From NCBI RefSeq assembly GCF_007904105.1, contig NZ_CP042325.1, positions 434,001 to 498,000 on the forward strand: a stretch of 64,000 nt of DNA, in the 5' to 3' direction. Of this stretch, positions 8,336 to 19,454 are shown in pieces (within the stretch, counting starts at the first letter, position 1; every line of letters begins with the position of its first letter). The notes beneath the pieces were generated by a model that saw only the letters and a list, made by a program, of their open reading frames with translations, did not search any database and was not told the origin of the DNA. The DNA is from Corynebacterium sp. sy039 (GTDB taxonomy: Bacteria > Actinomycetota > Actinomycetes > Mycobacteriales > Mycobacteriaceae). Made by a program: the position numbers and the translations under genes.

Positions 8336-8632
8336 GTGGCTAACGTCAGTATTAAACCGCTTGAGGATCGTGTTCTCGTCCAGATCAGTGAGGCAGAAAC
8401 TACCACTGCTTCTGGTTTGGTAATTCCTGATTCTGCAAAGGAAAAGCCACAGGAGGGTGTTGTTGTAGCAGCAGGTCCTGGTCGTTTTGATGGTGATGAT
8501 CGTGTCCCTATGGACATTAAGGTTGGCGATACCGTCGTATTCTCTAAGTACGGTGGAACTGAGCTGAAATATGACGGTCAAGAGTACCTTCTTCTTAACG
8601 CTCGCGACGTACTGGCTATCGTCGAAAAGTAA
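8336..8632 (+). CDS. groES: Co-chaperonin GroES
   Basis: A 98-residue GroES (Hsp10), which caps the GroEL barrel in the cytoplasm. [15 protein letters not shown] at the N-terminus and [22 protein letters not shown] near the end are typical, and the mobile loop lies around residues 17-33. The start is GTG at 8336, with AAAGGAA about 5 bases upstream. The reading frame is open much further upstream, across the CIRCE element, but that extension has no GroES character. groEL follows 18 bp later in the same operon, under the CIRCE element. Confidence 0.97.
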   Translation: MANVSIKPLEDRVLVQISEAETTTASGLVIPDSAKEKPQEGVVVAAGPGRFDGDDRVPMDIKVGDTVVFSKYGGTELKYDGQEYLLLNARDVLAIVEK

Positions 8633-8635
8633 TAG

Positions 8636-10264
<1,629 letters not shown>

Positions 10265-10320
10265 AAGACGAGTAGTGGGATAGTGATTCTTACTCTTTGA
10301 GAGTAGGTCATGAGATTATA

Positions 10321-10352
10321 AAAACTCCTCAGCATAGTGCTGAGGAGTTTTT
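10321..10352 (+). terminator. Bidirectional rho-independent terminator, groEL1/whiB3
   Basis: A perfect 14-bp stem (10321-10334 with 10338-10351) with a 3-base loop, flanked by A-runs on one side and T-runs on the other. It can stop both groES-groEL1 and the convergent whiB3 transcript. Confidence 0.92.
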
Positions 10353-10412
10353 GCTATTTTCGCACGATAGCCAACTAGCCAACTTCTGTCTTGCAGTAAG
10401 TGCTTGTACTTT

Positions 10413-10715
10413 CTAGACGGTTACGCTTGCGCGTCGTTTAGTACGAGAACGAAGAATAACCATTCTTTCTGTCTCTGACATTCCACCCCAAATGCCATAA
10501 GGCTCGGCAACGCTTAGTGCGTGTTCGCGGCATGCCTCAAGAACTGGGCAAGAATTGCAAATTGCTTTTGCACGTAGTTCGCGTTGTTGGCGAGCACGTC
10601 CACGCTCTCCATCTGGATGATAGAAAACATCTGAGTTTTCCCCGCGGCAGGCACCGTGTAATTGCCAGTCCCAAAAATCTGAGTTAGGACCAGGGAGTAG
10701 ATTTGGTTGAGACAT
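10413..10715 (-). CDS. whiB3: WhiB-family iron-sulfur transcription regulator, WhiB3-like
   Basis: A 100-residue WhiB protein. Four cysteines expected to hold a 4Fe-4S cluster are at 23, 53, 56 and 62 (HGACRG and CNSCPVLEAC), followed by the GIWGGMSE turn that marks the family and a basic C-terminal tail (RSRTKRRA) for DNA contact. The position beside groEL1 and sigD matches Rv3416 (whiB3) of M. tuberculosis and whcE of C. glutamicum, which respond to redox and oxidative stress. WhiB3 proteins are known to bind region 4 of the principal sigma factor. The gene is transcribed towards groEL1 and shares its terminator; its promoter lies in the 541-bp gap shared with sigD. Confidence 0.92.
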   Translation of the reverse strand: MSQPNLLPGPNSDFWDWQLHGACRGENSDVFYHPDGERGRARQQRELRAKAICNSCPVLEACREHALSVAEPYGIWGGMSETERMVILRSRTKRRASVTV

Positions 10716-11257
10716 ATAAAAATCTCCTCTAACTTGTGCTGATTGCTTAGCCTAGTGTGAATTCTTTAGGTGAACAGTTGGTAAAACACTTTTGACTGAT
10801 TCGTTGAGAAAAAGCGAAAATTAACCAAAAAGACATTTTTGGGGTAATGTGCACCTGCCCTGGTCTGCGCAAAAGGAAAAAGTTAAAAAAAGGTTAATTT
10901 TTCCCAAGGTTCTATAAAATGATAGAAAATAGCAGAAAAGCGTCGTTGCGTTAGTCAAGATGCAAGGGGACGGGAAATAACGGAAAATGCAGAGAACAAA
11001 GGGGTAATCGGATATGTGGAGGGAAAAATTTTCTTGATTCCAAGCCTAGGGATCTGATCCTAAGACTGACTAAAAGAAGTCTAAGAATGTTTCTCAGGGA
11101 TATTTTAATTCTTTGTACTTTGCTGCGGTATCCTATATTTATATTTTGGTAGATATTCTAGATATCTCAGTTAAAACTTTAAGCATCGTGATATGAAAAG
11201 GATTATGTTCTTTTGTAAAACATAGCCTGGCAAGAAATCGATAAAGGATTAAAGTCT
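10716..11257. other. Long intergenic region between whiB3 and sigD
   Basis: 541 bases with no credible gene on either strand. It is A/T-rich and must hold the divergent promoters of whiB3 and sigD. Visible structure: an imperfect palindrome TAGGGATCTGATCCTA at 11047-11062, an AGACT/AGTCT inverted pair just after it (about 11063-11082), and a possible sigD promoter at 11113-11141. I see no tRNA or recognised riboswitch. A small RNA cannot be excluded. Confidence 0.7.
11113..11141 (+). promoter_or_regulatory. Possible sigD promoter
   Basis: A -35-like TTGTAC at 11113-11118 and a -10-like TATTTA at 11136-11141 are separated by 17 bases. The predicted start would leave a leader of about 110 bases before the sigD GTG. 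This rests on consensus matching only. Confidence 0.35.
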
Positions 11258-11824
11258 GTGAATAGTCATGAAGAAGAACTAGCAAAGGTGGTGCCTTTGG
11301 CTGTTGCTGGTGATCTTCAGGCTCTAGAAAAAGTAATTCGGATTATTCACCCGCTCGTCGTGCGTTATGCTCGCGCCAGGATAAATGGCGATCAGCATCC
11401 GACGGCAGATGATGTTGCCCAGGAAATTTGTTTTGCAGTAGCTACTTCTATGAGAAGCTACACGGATCGTGGAAGACCTTTTATGGCATTTGTCTACGCG
11501 ATTGCTTCTCATAAAATAGCCGATGCGCATCGAAGTTATTTTAAGGACTTATCGAGTCCAACTGCAGAATTGCCAGAAGTCGAAGATCGACATTCTCCTG
11601 AAGAGTATGTTCTGGTAAGCGATGGTAGTAACAAAGTCCGTCAGCTTCTCGATTCACTGAGTGAAAAAGCGCGCGAGGTTTTAATACTGAGAGTTTTTGT
11701 TGGGTTAAGTGCCGAAGAAACAGCAGAAATAGTAGGAAGTACGCCAGGAGCGGTAAGGGTTGCACAGCATCGTGCGTTAACGGCATTAAGAAAAATTATT
11801 GAATCAGGAGAAAATAATGGGTAA
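11258..11824 (+). CDS. sigD: ECF RNA polymerase sigma factor SigD
   Basis: A 188-residue ECF sigma factor. Region 2 includes the -10-recognition part (TADDVAQEICFAVATSM, about 47-63, and FMAFVYAIASHKIADAHR). Region 4 is the helix-turn-helix VLILRVFVGLSAEETAEIVG then AVRVAQHRALTALRK. The start is GTG, with AAAGGA about 10 bases upstream. The place beside whiB3 and before rsdA and guaB matches Rv3414c. In C. glutamicum SigD is reported to govern mycomembrane synthesis genes. The last eight bases overlap the start of the next gene, the anti-sigma factor, so the two are translationally coupled. Confidence 0.93.
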   Translation: MNSHEEELAKVVPLAVAGDLQALEKVIRIIHPLVVRYARARINGDQHPTADDVAQEICFAVATSMRSYTDRGRPFMAFVYAIASHKIADAHRSYFKDLSSPTAELPEVEDRHSPEEYVLVSDGSNKVRQLLDSLSEKAREVLILRVFVGLSAEETAEIVGSTPGAVRVAQHRALTALRKIIESGENNG

Positions 11825-12764
11825 GCGAGATGAGAAAAATAGTCGGGGGGGGGGCTTGAATTCTTCAATTCTTCATGAGCTAAAAAGCGATGAAGAGTAC
11901 ATAGCGTGCTTGTCGCGAGGCGAAGTTCCTGCATCAGGGCATGATGGCACGATTGATCCTAGTGCTACCGCATTATTAGCTTTGCGTAAAGAGATTCTGA
12001 CTGATGTGCCACCCCCACCTACATTGGCGCAATTAGGAATTACTGATGCGTCGGGGTCTGTATCGGAGCCGTTGGCTGGTGCGAAATCTCGGAGATACCG
12101 TGGATTCTTTTCTGCTGCGCTCATGGGGGCTGCGGCAGCAACATTTGTTATCGCAGGCGGTGGACTAGCTATTCATTCTGCACAACAAGATTCTGCGCTT
12201 TATGGTTTGCGGCAAGTGCTTTTCGGCGACCAAGAATCTCATGAGGATGTTATTCAATTAGCTAGCACTTTAGATCAAGTGCGTGAACTCAATGCTGCCG
12301 GGGATACTGAAGGTGTGCAGCGTTTATTGACGCAAGCGCAGTCTATTGTGGATAATCTTGCGCCGGTAGATCGTGAGCAGGCAAAAGAAGTGCTTGAGAA
12401 AACTGAGCAAAGTATTACTGAACAGCCAAGCGCAGAGCAGCCACCACAGGTAACTGGTGCTGAAAAAACTAATATGCCACTTCCGACGAACGCACCCAAT
12501 GGCGTTGTTGGGGCGGAATTACCTGGCACGCAGCCATATACGCCTAGTGATGTTATGGTGCCAGAAACGCCTACAGTGATAGAACCTCATACATCAGCGG
12601 TAGAAATGGCAGAGCCTGTTGCACAGCAAGAAGTAATTTCTGCCGCTGTACCTGAACCCCAGTCGCCCTTGACGCAACCTATAGAGCTTCTCGACGAGCT
12701 TCGAGATTCTTTGGCACATCTTCCTGATGAATCTCCTGGGGATGTTCTCAATCCAGTTCATTAA
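11817..12764 (+). CDS. rsdA: Anti-sigma-D factor RsdA
   Basis: A 315-residue membrane protein. The N-terminal cytoplasmic part (about 1-95) includes the short sigma-binding segment KSDEEYIACLSRGEVP. A single membrane helix lies at about 96-120 (FFSAALMGAAAATFVIAGGG), and the outer part is Pro/Gln/Glu-rich. It is equivalent to Rv3413c, which holds SigD inactive until it is degraded. The ATG lies inside the end of sigD (8-base overlap); an in-frame upstream start at 11799 is less likely. Codons 10-13 are made of a run of ten G (11845-11854). Loss or gain of one G leads to a stop within 12 codons, so the gene is a candidate for on/off switching of the SigD regulon. Confidence 0.88.
   Translation: MGKRDEKNSRGGGLNSSILHELKSDEEYIACLSRGEVPASGHDGTIDPSATALLALRKEILTDVPPPPTLAQLGITDASGSVSEPLAGAKSRRYRGFFSAALMGAAAATFVIAGGGLAIHSAQQDSALYGLRQVLFGDQESHEDVIQLASTLDQVRELNAAGDTEGVQRLLTQAQSIVDNLAPVDREQAKEVLEKTEQSITEQPSAEQPPQVTGAEKTNMPLPTNAPNGVVGAELPGTQPYTPSDVMVPETPTVIEPHTSAVEMAEPVAQQEVISAAVPEPQSPLTQPIELLDELRDSLAHLPDESPGDVLNPVH
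11845..11854 (+). repeat. Homopolymeric G tract (10 G) in the rsdA coding region
   Basis: Ten consecutive G begin within codon 10 of rsdA (CGG GGG GGG GGC). With 9 G the frame meets TGA directly after the tract; with 11 G it meets TGA eight codons after it. Only changes of three bases keep the protein. Long G tracts near the 5' end of genes are a classic basis of slipped-strand phase variation. Confidence 0.95.
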
Positions 12765-12911
12765 AATAGTTTGGAAATTAAGTGGCAGGCGTTGGTTTTG
12801 GGCAGCTTTTATCTTCTGATTGCTTGGGGGAAAACGCACAATTAACGCTCATGCTTGATCCGTACTAGGGTAGAGATAACACACGAAAGCACGTGCGTTA
12901 ATAAAAGTTAA

Positions 12912-14480
<1,569 letters not shown>

Positions 14481-14536
14481 GGTTGCATCGGTACACAGCT
14501 TAAAGAAAAGCCGAAAATAGAACAGAAAGGGTCACA

Positions 14537-15694
14537 ATGCGTGACTACGTAGAGATTGGCATTGGGCGCCAAGCAAGAAAAACATATGACTTAGATCAGT
14601 TGTCTGTGTTGCCTGCTCGTCGTACCCGCTCCTCAAAAGATGTCAATACGGAATGGAACATTGACGCTTATACCTTTTCCATTCCTTTCCTATCGCACCC
14701 AACTGATGCATTAGCCACGCCTGAGTTCATCATTGAAATGGACAAACAAGGTGGATTAGGTGTTATTAACGCAGAAGGACTGTGGGGGCGCCATCGCGAT
14801 CTAGATCAAGCAATTCAAGAAGTTATCGATGCGTATGACAATAAAAATAGCTTTCTTCGTTTTTCTGCCAGCAATGCAACAAAGAAATTGCAACAGCTCC
14901 ATACCCAAGCCATTGATTATGACTTGCTCAGCGAAAGAATAGCTCAGGTGCGTGATAGTGGTGCTACGGTGGCAGTACGTGTATCGCCACAGAATGCTAG
15001 AGAGTTAGCGCCAGTGGTGATTGCAGCTGGTGCAGAACTTCTGCTTATCCAGGGCACCATCATTTCGGCTGAGCACGTTGCCACGGGTGGGGAGCCACTT
15101 AACCTCAAAGAGTTTATTGGCACTCTCGACGTCCCGGTTATCGCAGGTGGTGTGAGTGATTACACCACGGCATTACATTTGATGCGTGCTGGTGCTGTGG
15201 GGGTTATCGTCGGTAGTGGTAGTAGTGCGCATGAGTCAACATTGGGTATTCATGTGCCTATGGCCACCGTGATTGCTGATATTGCAGCAGCTAGACGCGA
15301 TTACCTCGACGAAACTGGCGGCCGCTATGTGCATGTGATTGCCGATGGCTCTATTCATGACTCCGGTGATGTGGTCAAGGCTATTGCTTGTGGTGCCGAC
15401 GCTGTGGTTCTTGGGCAACCACTTGCCAGAGCGCGAGAAGCTGCGGCGCATGGTTTGTACTGGCAGGCAAGTGCTGCTCATCCTCGTTTCCCACGCGGAA
15501 TGATAGGCTATGATGAACTCAGCGATTATGACATAGCGCCGGAAGAACGAGTGAGCTTGGAAGTTATTTTGCATGGACCTTCCTCGGATGCGTTTGGTGA
15601 AGAAAACTTCGTTGGTGGCCTCAAGCGTGCGATGGCAAAGTGCGGTTATACGGAATTAAAGAGTTTCCAAAAGGTCGGGATATCTGTGCAATGA
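14537..15694 (+). CDS. guaB3: GuaB3-family IMP dehydrogenase-like protein
   Basis: A 385-residue IMPDH-family protein without CBS domains. It begins YVEIGIGRQARKTYDLDQLSV, the hallmark of GuaB3. The barrel part includes VIAGGVSDYTTALHLMRAGA and ADGSIHDSGDVVKAIACGAD. The active-site loop region reads GSGSSAHESTLGIHVPMA and has no Cys at the place where GuaB has GSICTTR. GuaB3 commonly lies between guaB and guaA in actinobacteria (Rv3410c), and its exact activity is less settled than GuaB. An AGAAAGG ribosome site precedes the ATG. Confidence 0.9.
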   Translation: MRDYVEIGIGRQARKTYDLDQLSVLPARRTRSSKDVNTEWNIDAYTFSIPFLSHPTDALATPEFIIEMDKQGGLGVINAEGLWGRHRDLDQAIQEVIDAYDNKNSFLRFSASNATKKLQQLHTQAIDYDLLSERIAQVRDSGATVAVRVSPQNARELAPVVIAAGAELLLIQGTIISAEHVATGGEPLNLKEFIGTLDVPVIAGGVSDYTTALHLMRAGAVGVIVGSGSSAHESTLGIHVPMATVIADIAAARRDYLDETGGRYVHVIADGSIHDSGDVVKAIACGADAVVLGQPLARAREAAAHGLYWQASAAHPRFPRGMIGYDELSDYDIAPEERVSLEVILHGPSSDAFGEENFVGGLKRAMAKCGYTELKSFQKVGISVQ

Positions 15695-15742
15695 TGTGCG
15701 CACCTAGTCTTTGGCGAGGGCTGGTTTTTCAAGAGTTTCGCT

Positions 15743-15766
15743 CTAGCGCTTTGTGCGCGCTAGACT
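15743..15766 (+). promoter_or_regulatory. guaA promoter with overlapping inverted repeat
   Basis: CTAGCGC at 15743-15749 and GCGCTAG at 15757-15763 form a perfect 7-bp inverted repeat with a 7-base spacer. Its right arm overlaps a -10-like TAGACT at 15761-15766. The predicted transcription start falls at or 2 bases before the guaA GTG, so the mRNA would be leaderless. A protein bound to the repeat would block the promoter; no regulator is identified. Confidence 0.45.
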
Positions 15767-15774
15767 AGGAAAGC

Positions 15775-17349
15775 GTGAGCCAACAAAATGTAACGCAACC
15801 TGCTGTGAAACATCGACCAGTGCTTGTTATTGATTTTGGTGCGCAGTATGCGCAACTTATTGCACGGCGTATTCGAGAAGCAAAAATCTATTCGGAAGTA
15901 GTTCCGCATAGTATTTCATTAGAAGAAGTAAAAGCAAAAAATCCTGCAGCATTAGTGCTATCTGGTGGACCTAGTTCTGTTTATGCTCCTGAGGCACCAG
16001 AGCTAGACCCACAGATTCTTTCACTGGGTATTCCTGTTTTTGGTATTTGCTATGGGTTCCAGTACATGACAAAAGCACTCGGCGGAACAGTAAGTGCTAC
16101 TGGGGATCGTGAATATGGTCGCACTGATATTACCGTCGTGGGTGGTGCACTCCACGAGGGGCTTGAAGCACAACATACTGTGTGGATGAGTCATGGAGAT
16201 GCTGTTTCTGAAGCACCTGAGGGCTTTGTTGTTACCGCATCCAGTCAGGGAGCTCCTGTCGCTGCATTTGAGTGCGTGGAAAAGAAGATGGCTGGTGTGC
16301 AATATCACCCTGAGGTACGCCATTCTCCTCATGGCCAGCAGGTGCTAGAGCACTTCCTTACTAAGGTTGCTGGTTTGGAGCAGAATTGGACTGCTGCAAA
16401 TATTGCTGATGAACTTATTGAAGCAGTGCGTGAGCAAGTGGGGCAAGGGCGCGCTATTTGTGGACTATCTGGCGGAGTTGATTCGGCTGTAGCAGCGGCA
16501 TTGGTGCAGCGAGCAATTGGGGATCGTCTTACGTGTGTGTTTGTGGATCATGGTTTGTTGCGTGCTGGTGAGCGCGAGCAAGTAGAAAAAGATTTCGTTG
16601 CCTCTACTGGTGCAAAATTAGTGGTTGTTTCGGAACAGGAAGCGTTCTTAAACAAACTTGCTGGTATTAGTGAACCAGAGGCAAAACGTAAAGCTATTGG
16701 TGCAGAGTTTATTCGTTCCTTTGAGCGCGCTGTCGCTGGTGTGTTGGAAGGGCAACAGGTTGAGTTCTTGGTACAGGGTACCTTGTATCCTGATGTGGTG
16801 GAGTCCGGTGGTGGTGCTGGTACTGCCAATATCAAGAGCCATCACAATGTTGGTGGATTGCCTGATGATGTTGAGTTTGAGCTAGTTGAGCCATTGCGCT
16901 TGCTCTTCAAGGATGAGGTTCGCGCTGTTGGTCGTGAGTTGGGCTTGCCTGAAGAAATTGTGGCACGTCAGCCTTTCCCAGGTCCTGGTTTAGGCATTCG
17001 GATCATTGGTGAGGTAACAGCTCAGCGCCTAGAGACTCTGCGGGCAGCTGATCTGATTGCGCGCACTGAGCTTAGTGCTGCTGGATTGGATGAAGAGATA
17101 TGGCAGTGCCCTGTGGTATTGCTTGCCGACGTCCGCTCAGTCGGTGTGCAGGGCGATGGTCGTACGTATGGGCATCCTATTGTGCTGCGCCCGGTATCTT
17201 CTGAGGACGCAATGACCGCAGATTGGACGCGGTTGCCGTATGATGTGCTGGAGAAAATCTCTACCCGTATTACTAATGAAGTACCTGATGTTAATCGAGT
17301 GGTATTGGATGTCACCTCAAAGCCACCAGGAACAATAGAGTGGGAGTAA
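15775..17349 (+). CDS. guaA: GMP synthase (glutamine-hydrolysing)
   Basis: A 524-residue enzyme that makes GMP from XMP, glutamine and ATP. The N-terminal class I amidotransferase domain has the nucleophile in GICYGFQYM and the His/Glu pair in QYHPEV. The ATP-pyrophosphatase domain has the PP-loop [10 protein letters not shown] near residues 231-240, and the C-terminal dimer part has [14 protein letters not shown]. The size is normal. The start is GTG. It has its own promoter-like region after guaB3 and a terminator 12 bp past its stop. Confidence 0.97.
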   Translation: MSQQNVTQPAVKHRPVLVIDFGAQYAQLIARRIREAKIYSEVVPHSISLEEVKAKNPAALVLSGGPSSVYAPEAPELDPQILSLGIPVFGICYGFQYMTKALGGTVSATGDREYGRTDITVVGGALHEGLEAQHTVWMSHGDAVSEAPEGFVVTASSQGAPVAAFECVEKKMAGVQYHPEVRHSPHGQQVLEHFLTKVAGLEQNWTAANIADELIEAVREQVGQGRAICGLSGGVDSAVAAALVQRAIGDRLTCVFVDHGLLRAGEREQVEKDFVASTGAKLVVVSEQEAFLNKLAGISEPEAKRKAIGAEFIRSFERAVAGVLEGQQVEFLVQGTLYPDVVESGGGAGTANIKSHHNVGGLPDDVEFELVEPLRLLFKDEVRAVGRELGLPEEIVARQPFPGPGLGIRIIGEVTAQRLETLRAADLIARTELSAAGLDEEIWQCPVVLLADVRSVGVQGDGRTYGHPIVLRPVSSEDAMTADWTRLPYDVLEKISTRITNEVPDVNRVVLDVTSKPPGTIEWE

Positions 17350-17361
17350 TTCTGGCACTAT

Positions 17362-17398
17362 AAAACACCAGCTGCACGATAGGCAGTCTGGTGTTTTT
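17362..17398 (+). terminator. Rho-independent terminator after guaA
   Basis: The arms AAAACACCAG (17362-17371) and CTGGTGTTTT (17388-17397) pair perfectly, with a further CTGC/GCAG pair inside and a T-run at the end. It may also act on the convergent gene that ends at 17404. Confidence 0.88.
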
Positions 17399-17403
17399 GC
17401 ATA

Positions 17404-17844
17404 TTAGTCAAGATATGCAAGGGCGCGAGTACCGTCGACGTGCGGGAAGATAAGCCACATCCAGCCAAAAACAATGAGTCCACTGCCCAATGTTGCCCAC
17501 CACGGTGCCGGGGCGAGTAGGGGTGCGAGCATGAGCATAAGCCATACTAAAAATAGTGGAACTATTTGGGAGAACTTGGGGCGGTAATAGAGATTGCGCT
17601 GCTCGAGGAAGGCACGTATATGAGCACGATATGGGTGCGAGAAAATGAGCAGGATACCGATGCCAATGCTTGCGAGCATAATGGCTACTTGAATTCCACG
17701 GGGAAGCGCTGTGGTTAAGCTGGCTACCCCAAGACCGAATAACACTGATGTGCTAAGTCGAACAGAAGGTGGTGTTGTAGGTGCAAGGGCATTCATAAGA
17801 AATAGTGTACTGCCTTGGGCTGGTGTGGATATAGCGGGCACCAT
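17404..17844 (-). CDS. Integral membrane protein, four predicted helices, unknown function
   Basis: A 146-residue protein with hydrophobic stretches at about 31-46, 53-67, 94-110 and 114-131, and a basic segment (HPYRAHIRAFLEQRNLYYRP) between the second and third. No enzyme motif is visible. It lies convergent to guaA and downstream of the AMIN-type lipoprotein gene on the same strand (36 bp apart). The start is uncertain: ATG at 17844 has no Shine-Dalgarno, and an internal ATG at 17793 (MNALAPT) would give 129 residues. Confidence 0.7.
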   Translation of the reverse strand: MVPAISTPAQGSTLFLMNALAPTTPPSVRLSTSVLFGLGVASLTTALPRGIQVAIMLASIGIGILLIFSHPYRAHIRAFLEQRNLYYRPKFSQIVPLFLVWLMLMLAPLLAPAPWWATLGSGLIVFGWMWLIFPHVDGTRALAYLD

Positions 17845-17880
17845 GAAGATGCGGCAGGGAAGTGATTAGTCAATGAATAA

Positions 17881-18582
17881 TTAGTGCTGGATGTCTATGA
17901 CTAGTCGGTTGGGGTTGCTAAGTGACTGGATGGAATACGGATGTGTGCGATCTAATCCAATGAGAAATTGACTTGATCCCTCAAAAGTACCAAGGCTACG
18001 TACCTCAGTTACCACACCGGTGCTTGTTGGATCAATATCGGCGTTGAGATTGGGGTCTTTGATTCCTAACTCGAATGGGTACAAGGTGCCTGTGATATTG
18101 AGCAGTAGTGCTTGGGTGCCGTTGAACGTGATGACCTCGCCACTGGTGAGTTGAGTGGGTTCAGTGGTGAGTTGGCTTGCCCAACCAGGTGTTCCGGTTC
18201 CTTCTAGGTCGATCACAATGCGGTCAAAAGTATCATGGCTAGCTACTCGTATCCCGATAGGCACCAAAGCGCCGTGGTCGGGCTGTTGTTGTTTATCAGA
18301 GGTATCAGGGGTGCCCAGAATAGAAGTGCTACTTTCTGGGGCTCCACTGTGAAGTTGAGCTGCCTGTTGTGGGGCAGTAGTGGTGTTGGAGCGCGAAATA
18401 GTACGCGTGGAGGTCACGACAACTGTTTCTTGGGTTGCGCCTTTTTCCCCTGATGCGTGGGTGCTCGATTCTGCATTCTTTTTTTGTTCTGTAGTAGTGT
18501 CGTCGCATCCAGCCAGTCCAAGAGCACTAGCAGCAATAGCTGCGACAGCAATACGACGAAGATAAGCAGAGTGAGTAGTCAT
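17881..18582 (-). CDS. Lipoprotein with AMIN-like C-terminal domain
   Basis: A 233-residue secreted lipoprotein. The signal peptide ends in the lipobox LAGC (Cys at about 26). A Thr/Ser/Gln-rich linker follows to about residue 105, then a beta-rich domain from VPIGIRVASHDTFDRIVIDL to NRLVIDIQH. That resembles the AMIN-like domain found in actinobacterial lipoproteins, which is thought to bind cell-wall components. It is probably anchored on the outer face of the cytoplasmic membrane. A membrane-protein gene follows closely on the same strand. Confidence 0.8.
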   Translation of the reverse strand: MTTHSAYLRRIAVAAIAASALGLAGCDDTTTEQKKNAESSTHASGEKGATQETVVVTSTRTISRSNTTTAPQQAAQLHSGAPESSTSILGTPDTSDKQQQPDHGALVPIGIRVASHDTFDRIVIDLEGTGTPGWASQLTTEPTQLTSGEVITFNGTQALLLNITGTLYPFELGIKDPNLNADIDPTSTGVVTEVRSLGTFEGSSQFLIGLDRTHPYSIQSLSNPNRLVIDIQH

Positions 18583-18725
18583 AGTTCCACCCTAATCTTC
18601 CTTTGTGAAGAAAGGAAGATGTAGAAGAGGGCAATGTTGATATTGTTGTGAAACATTTATGCTTTCTATTATGTTCATTGCTTTGTTTGGTGGGATAAAG
18701 CCCAGTGGCACAGGCTGAGTAGATA

Positions 18726-18762
18726 AAAAGAACCCCAGCACCATCATTATTGTGTGCTGGGG
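18726..18762 (-). terminator. Rho-independent terminator after metI
   Basis: CCCCAGCAC (18733-18741) and GTGCTGGGG (18754-18762) form a 9-bp stem. Read on the minus strand, the hairpin is followed by TTCTTTTTAT. It closes the metQ-metN-metI unit. Confidence 0.85.
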
Positions 18763-18774
18763 CAAAGCGATTGG

Positions 18775-19454
18775 TTAGCGTCGCATGATTTTTTTGGAGA
18801 GCCAGTTGCCAAAAATCTGGATGAACTGAACCAAGATGATGATTGTTACGGTAGCAACGAGAGTTACCTGCCAATCGTATGCGCGATAACCATAGGTGAT
18901 AGCGAAGTCACCTAGTCCACCGCCGCCGATATAACCTGCCATGGCAGACATATCGACAATCGCGATGGAAATAAAAGTGTATCCGAGGATAAGTGGGCCA
19001 AGAGCTTCAGGAATATAATCACTGAGGTAATGATTTTCCAGGGACTGGCTCCCATGGCACGAGCTGCTTCAATAACTCCAGGATCAATCGAGACAAGATT
19101 TTGCTCCACGATACGTGCCACAGCAAAACTCGCTGCAATGGACATACCGAACATTGCTGCTTCACGCCCAATTTGCGTGCCGACGACAGCAATGGTCAAC
19201 GGACCTATAGCTGAAATGAGAATAATAAAAGGAATCGGGCGTACCAGATTGACCAGGAAGTTAATCAACGCATAAACGATGCGATTTTCTAAAATTGCGC
19301 CTTTGCGAGTGGTATAGAGCAAAGTTCCTAGAACCAACCCAAAGATACCAGCTGCCACTAGGGTGACTGCAACCATAACCAAGGTGTCGCTGATAGCTTG
19401 TTTGTAGGTATCGCCGAGTCTGGACCAATCTGCTGCAAGAATACTGGTGTGCAT
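18775..19454 (-). pseudogene. metI: Methionine ABC transporter permease MetI, frameshifted
   Basis: An ABC permease with five predicted helices that should import methionine with MetN and MetQ. The frame starting at 19454 matches MetI up to the cytoplasmic EAA loop (AARAMGASPWKIITSVII). It then leaves the family sequence and ends early at 18912. The proper continuation (PEALGPLILGYTF, then AGYIGGGGLGDF to KKIMRR) is in another frame that stops at 18775. The total of 680 bases is 3n+2, and GATTATATTCC against an expected GATTATTCC points to an extra dinucleotide at about 19013-19018. As written the protein loses its last third. It may be a true pseudogene, a slippage site, or a sequencing error. 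Confidence 0.85.

Noticed and set aside
10740..10775. Possible DtxR-like box (TTAGCCTAG) before whiB3
   Set aside because: Only part of the 19-bp consensus is present and the second half does not match.
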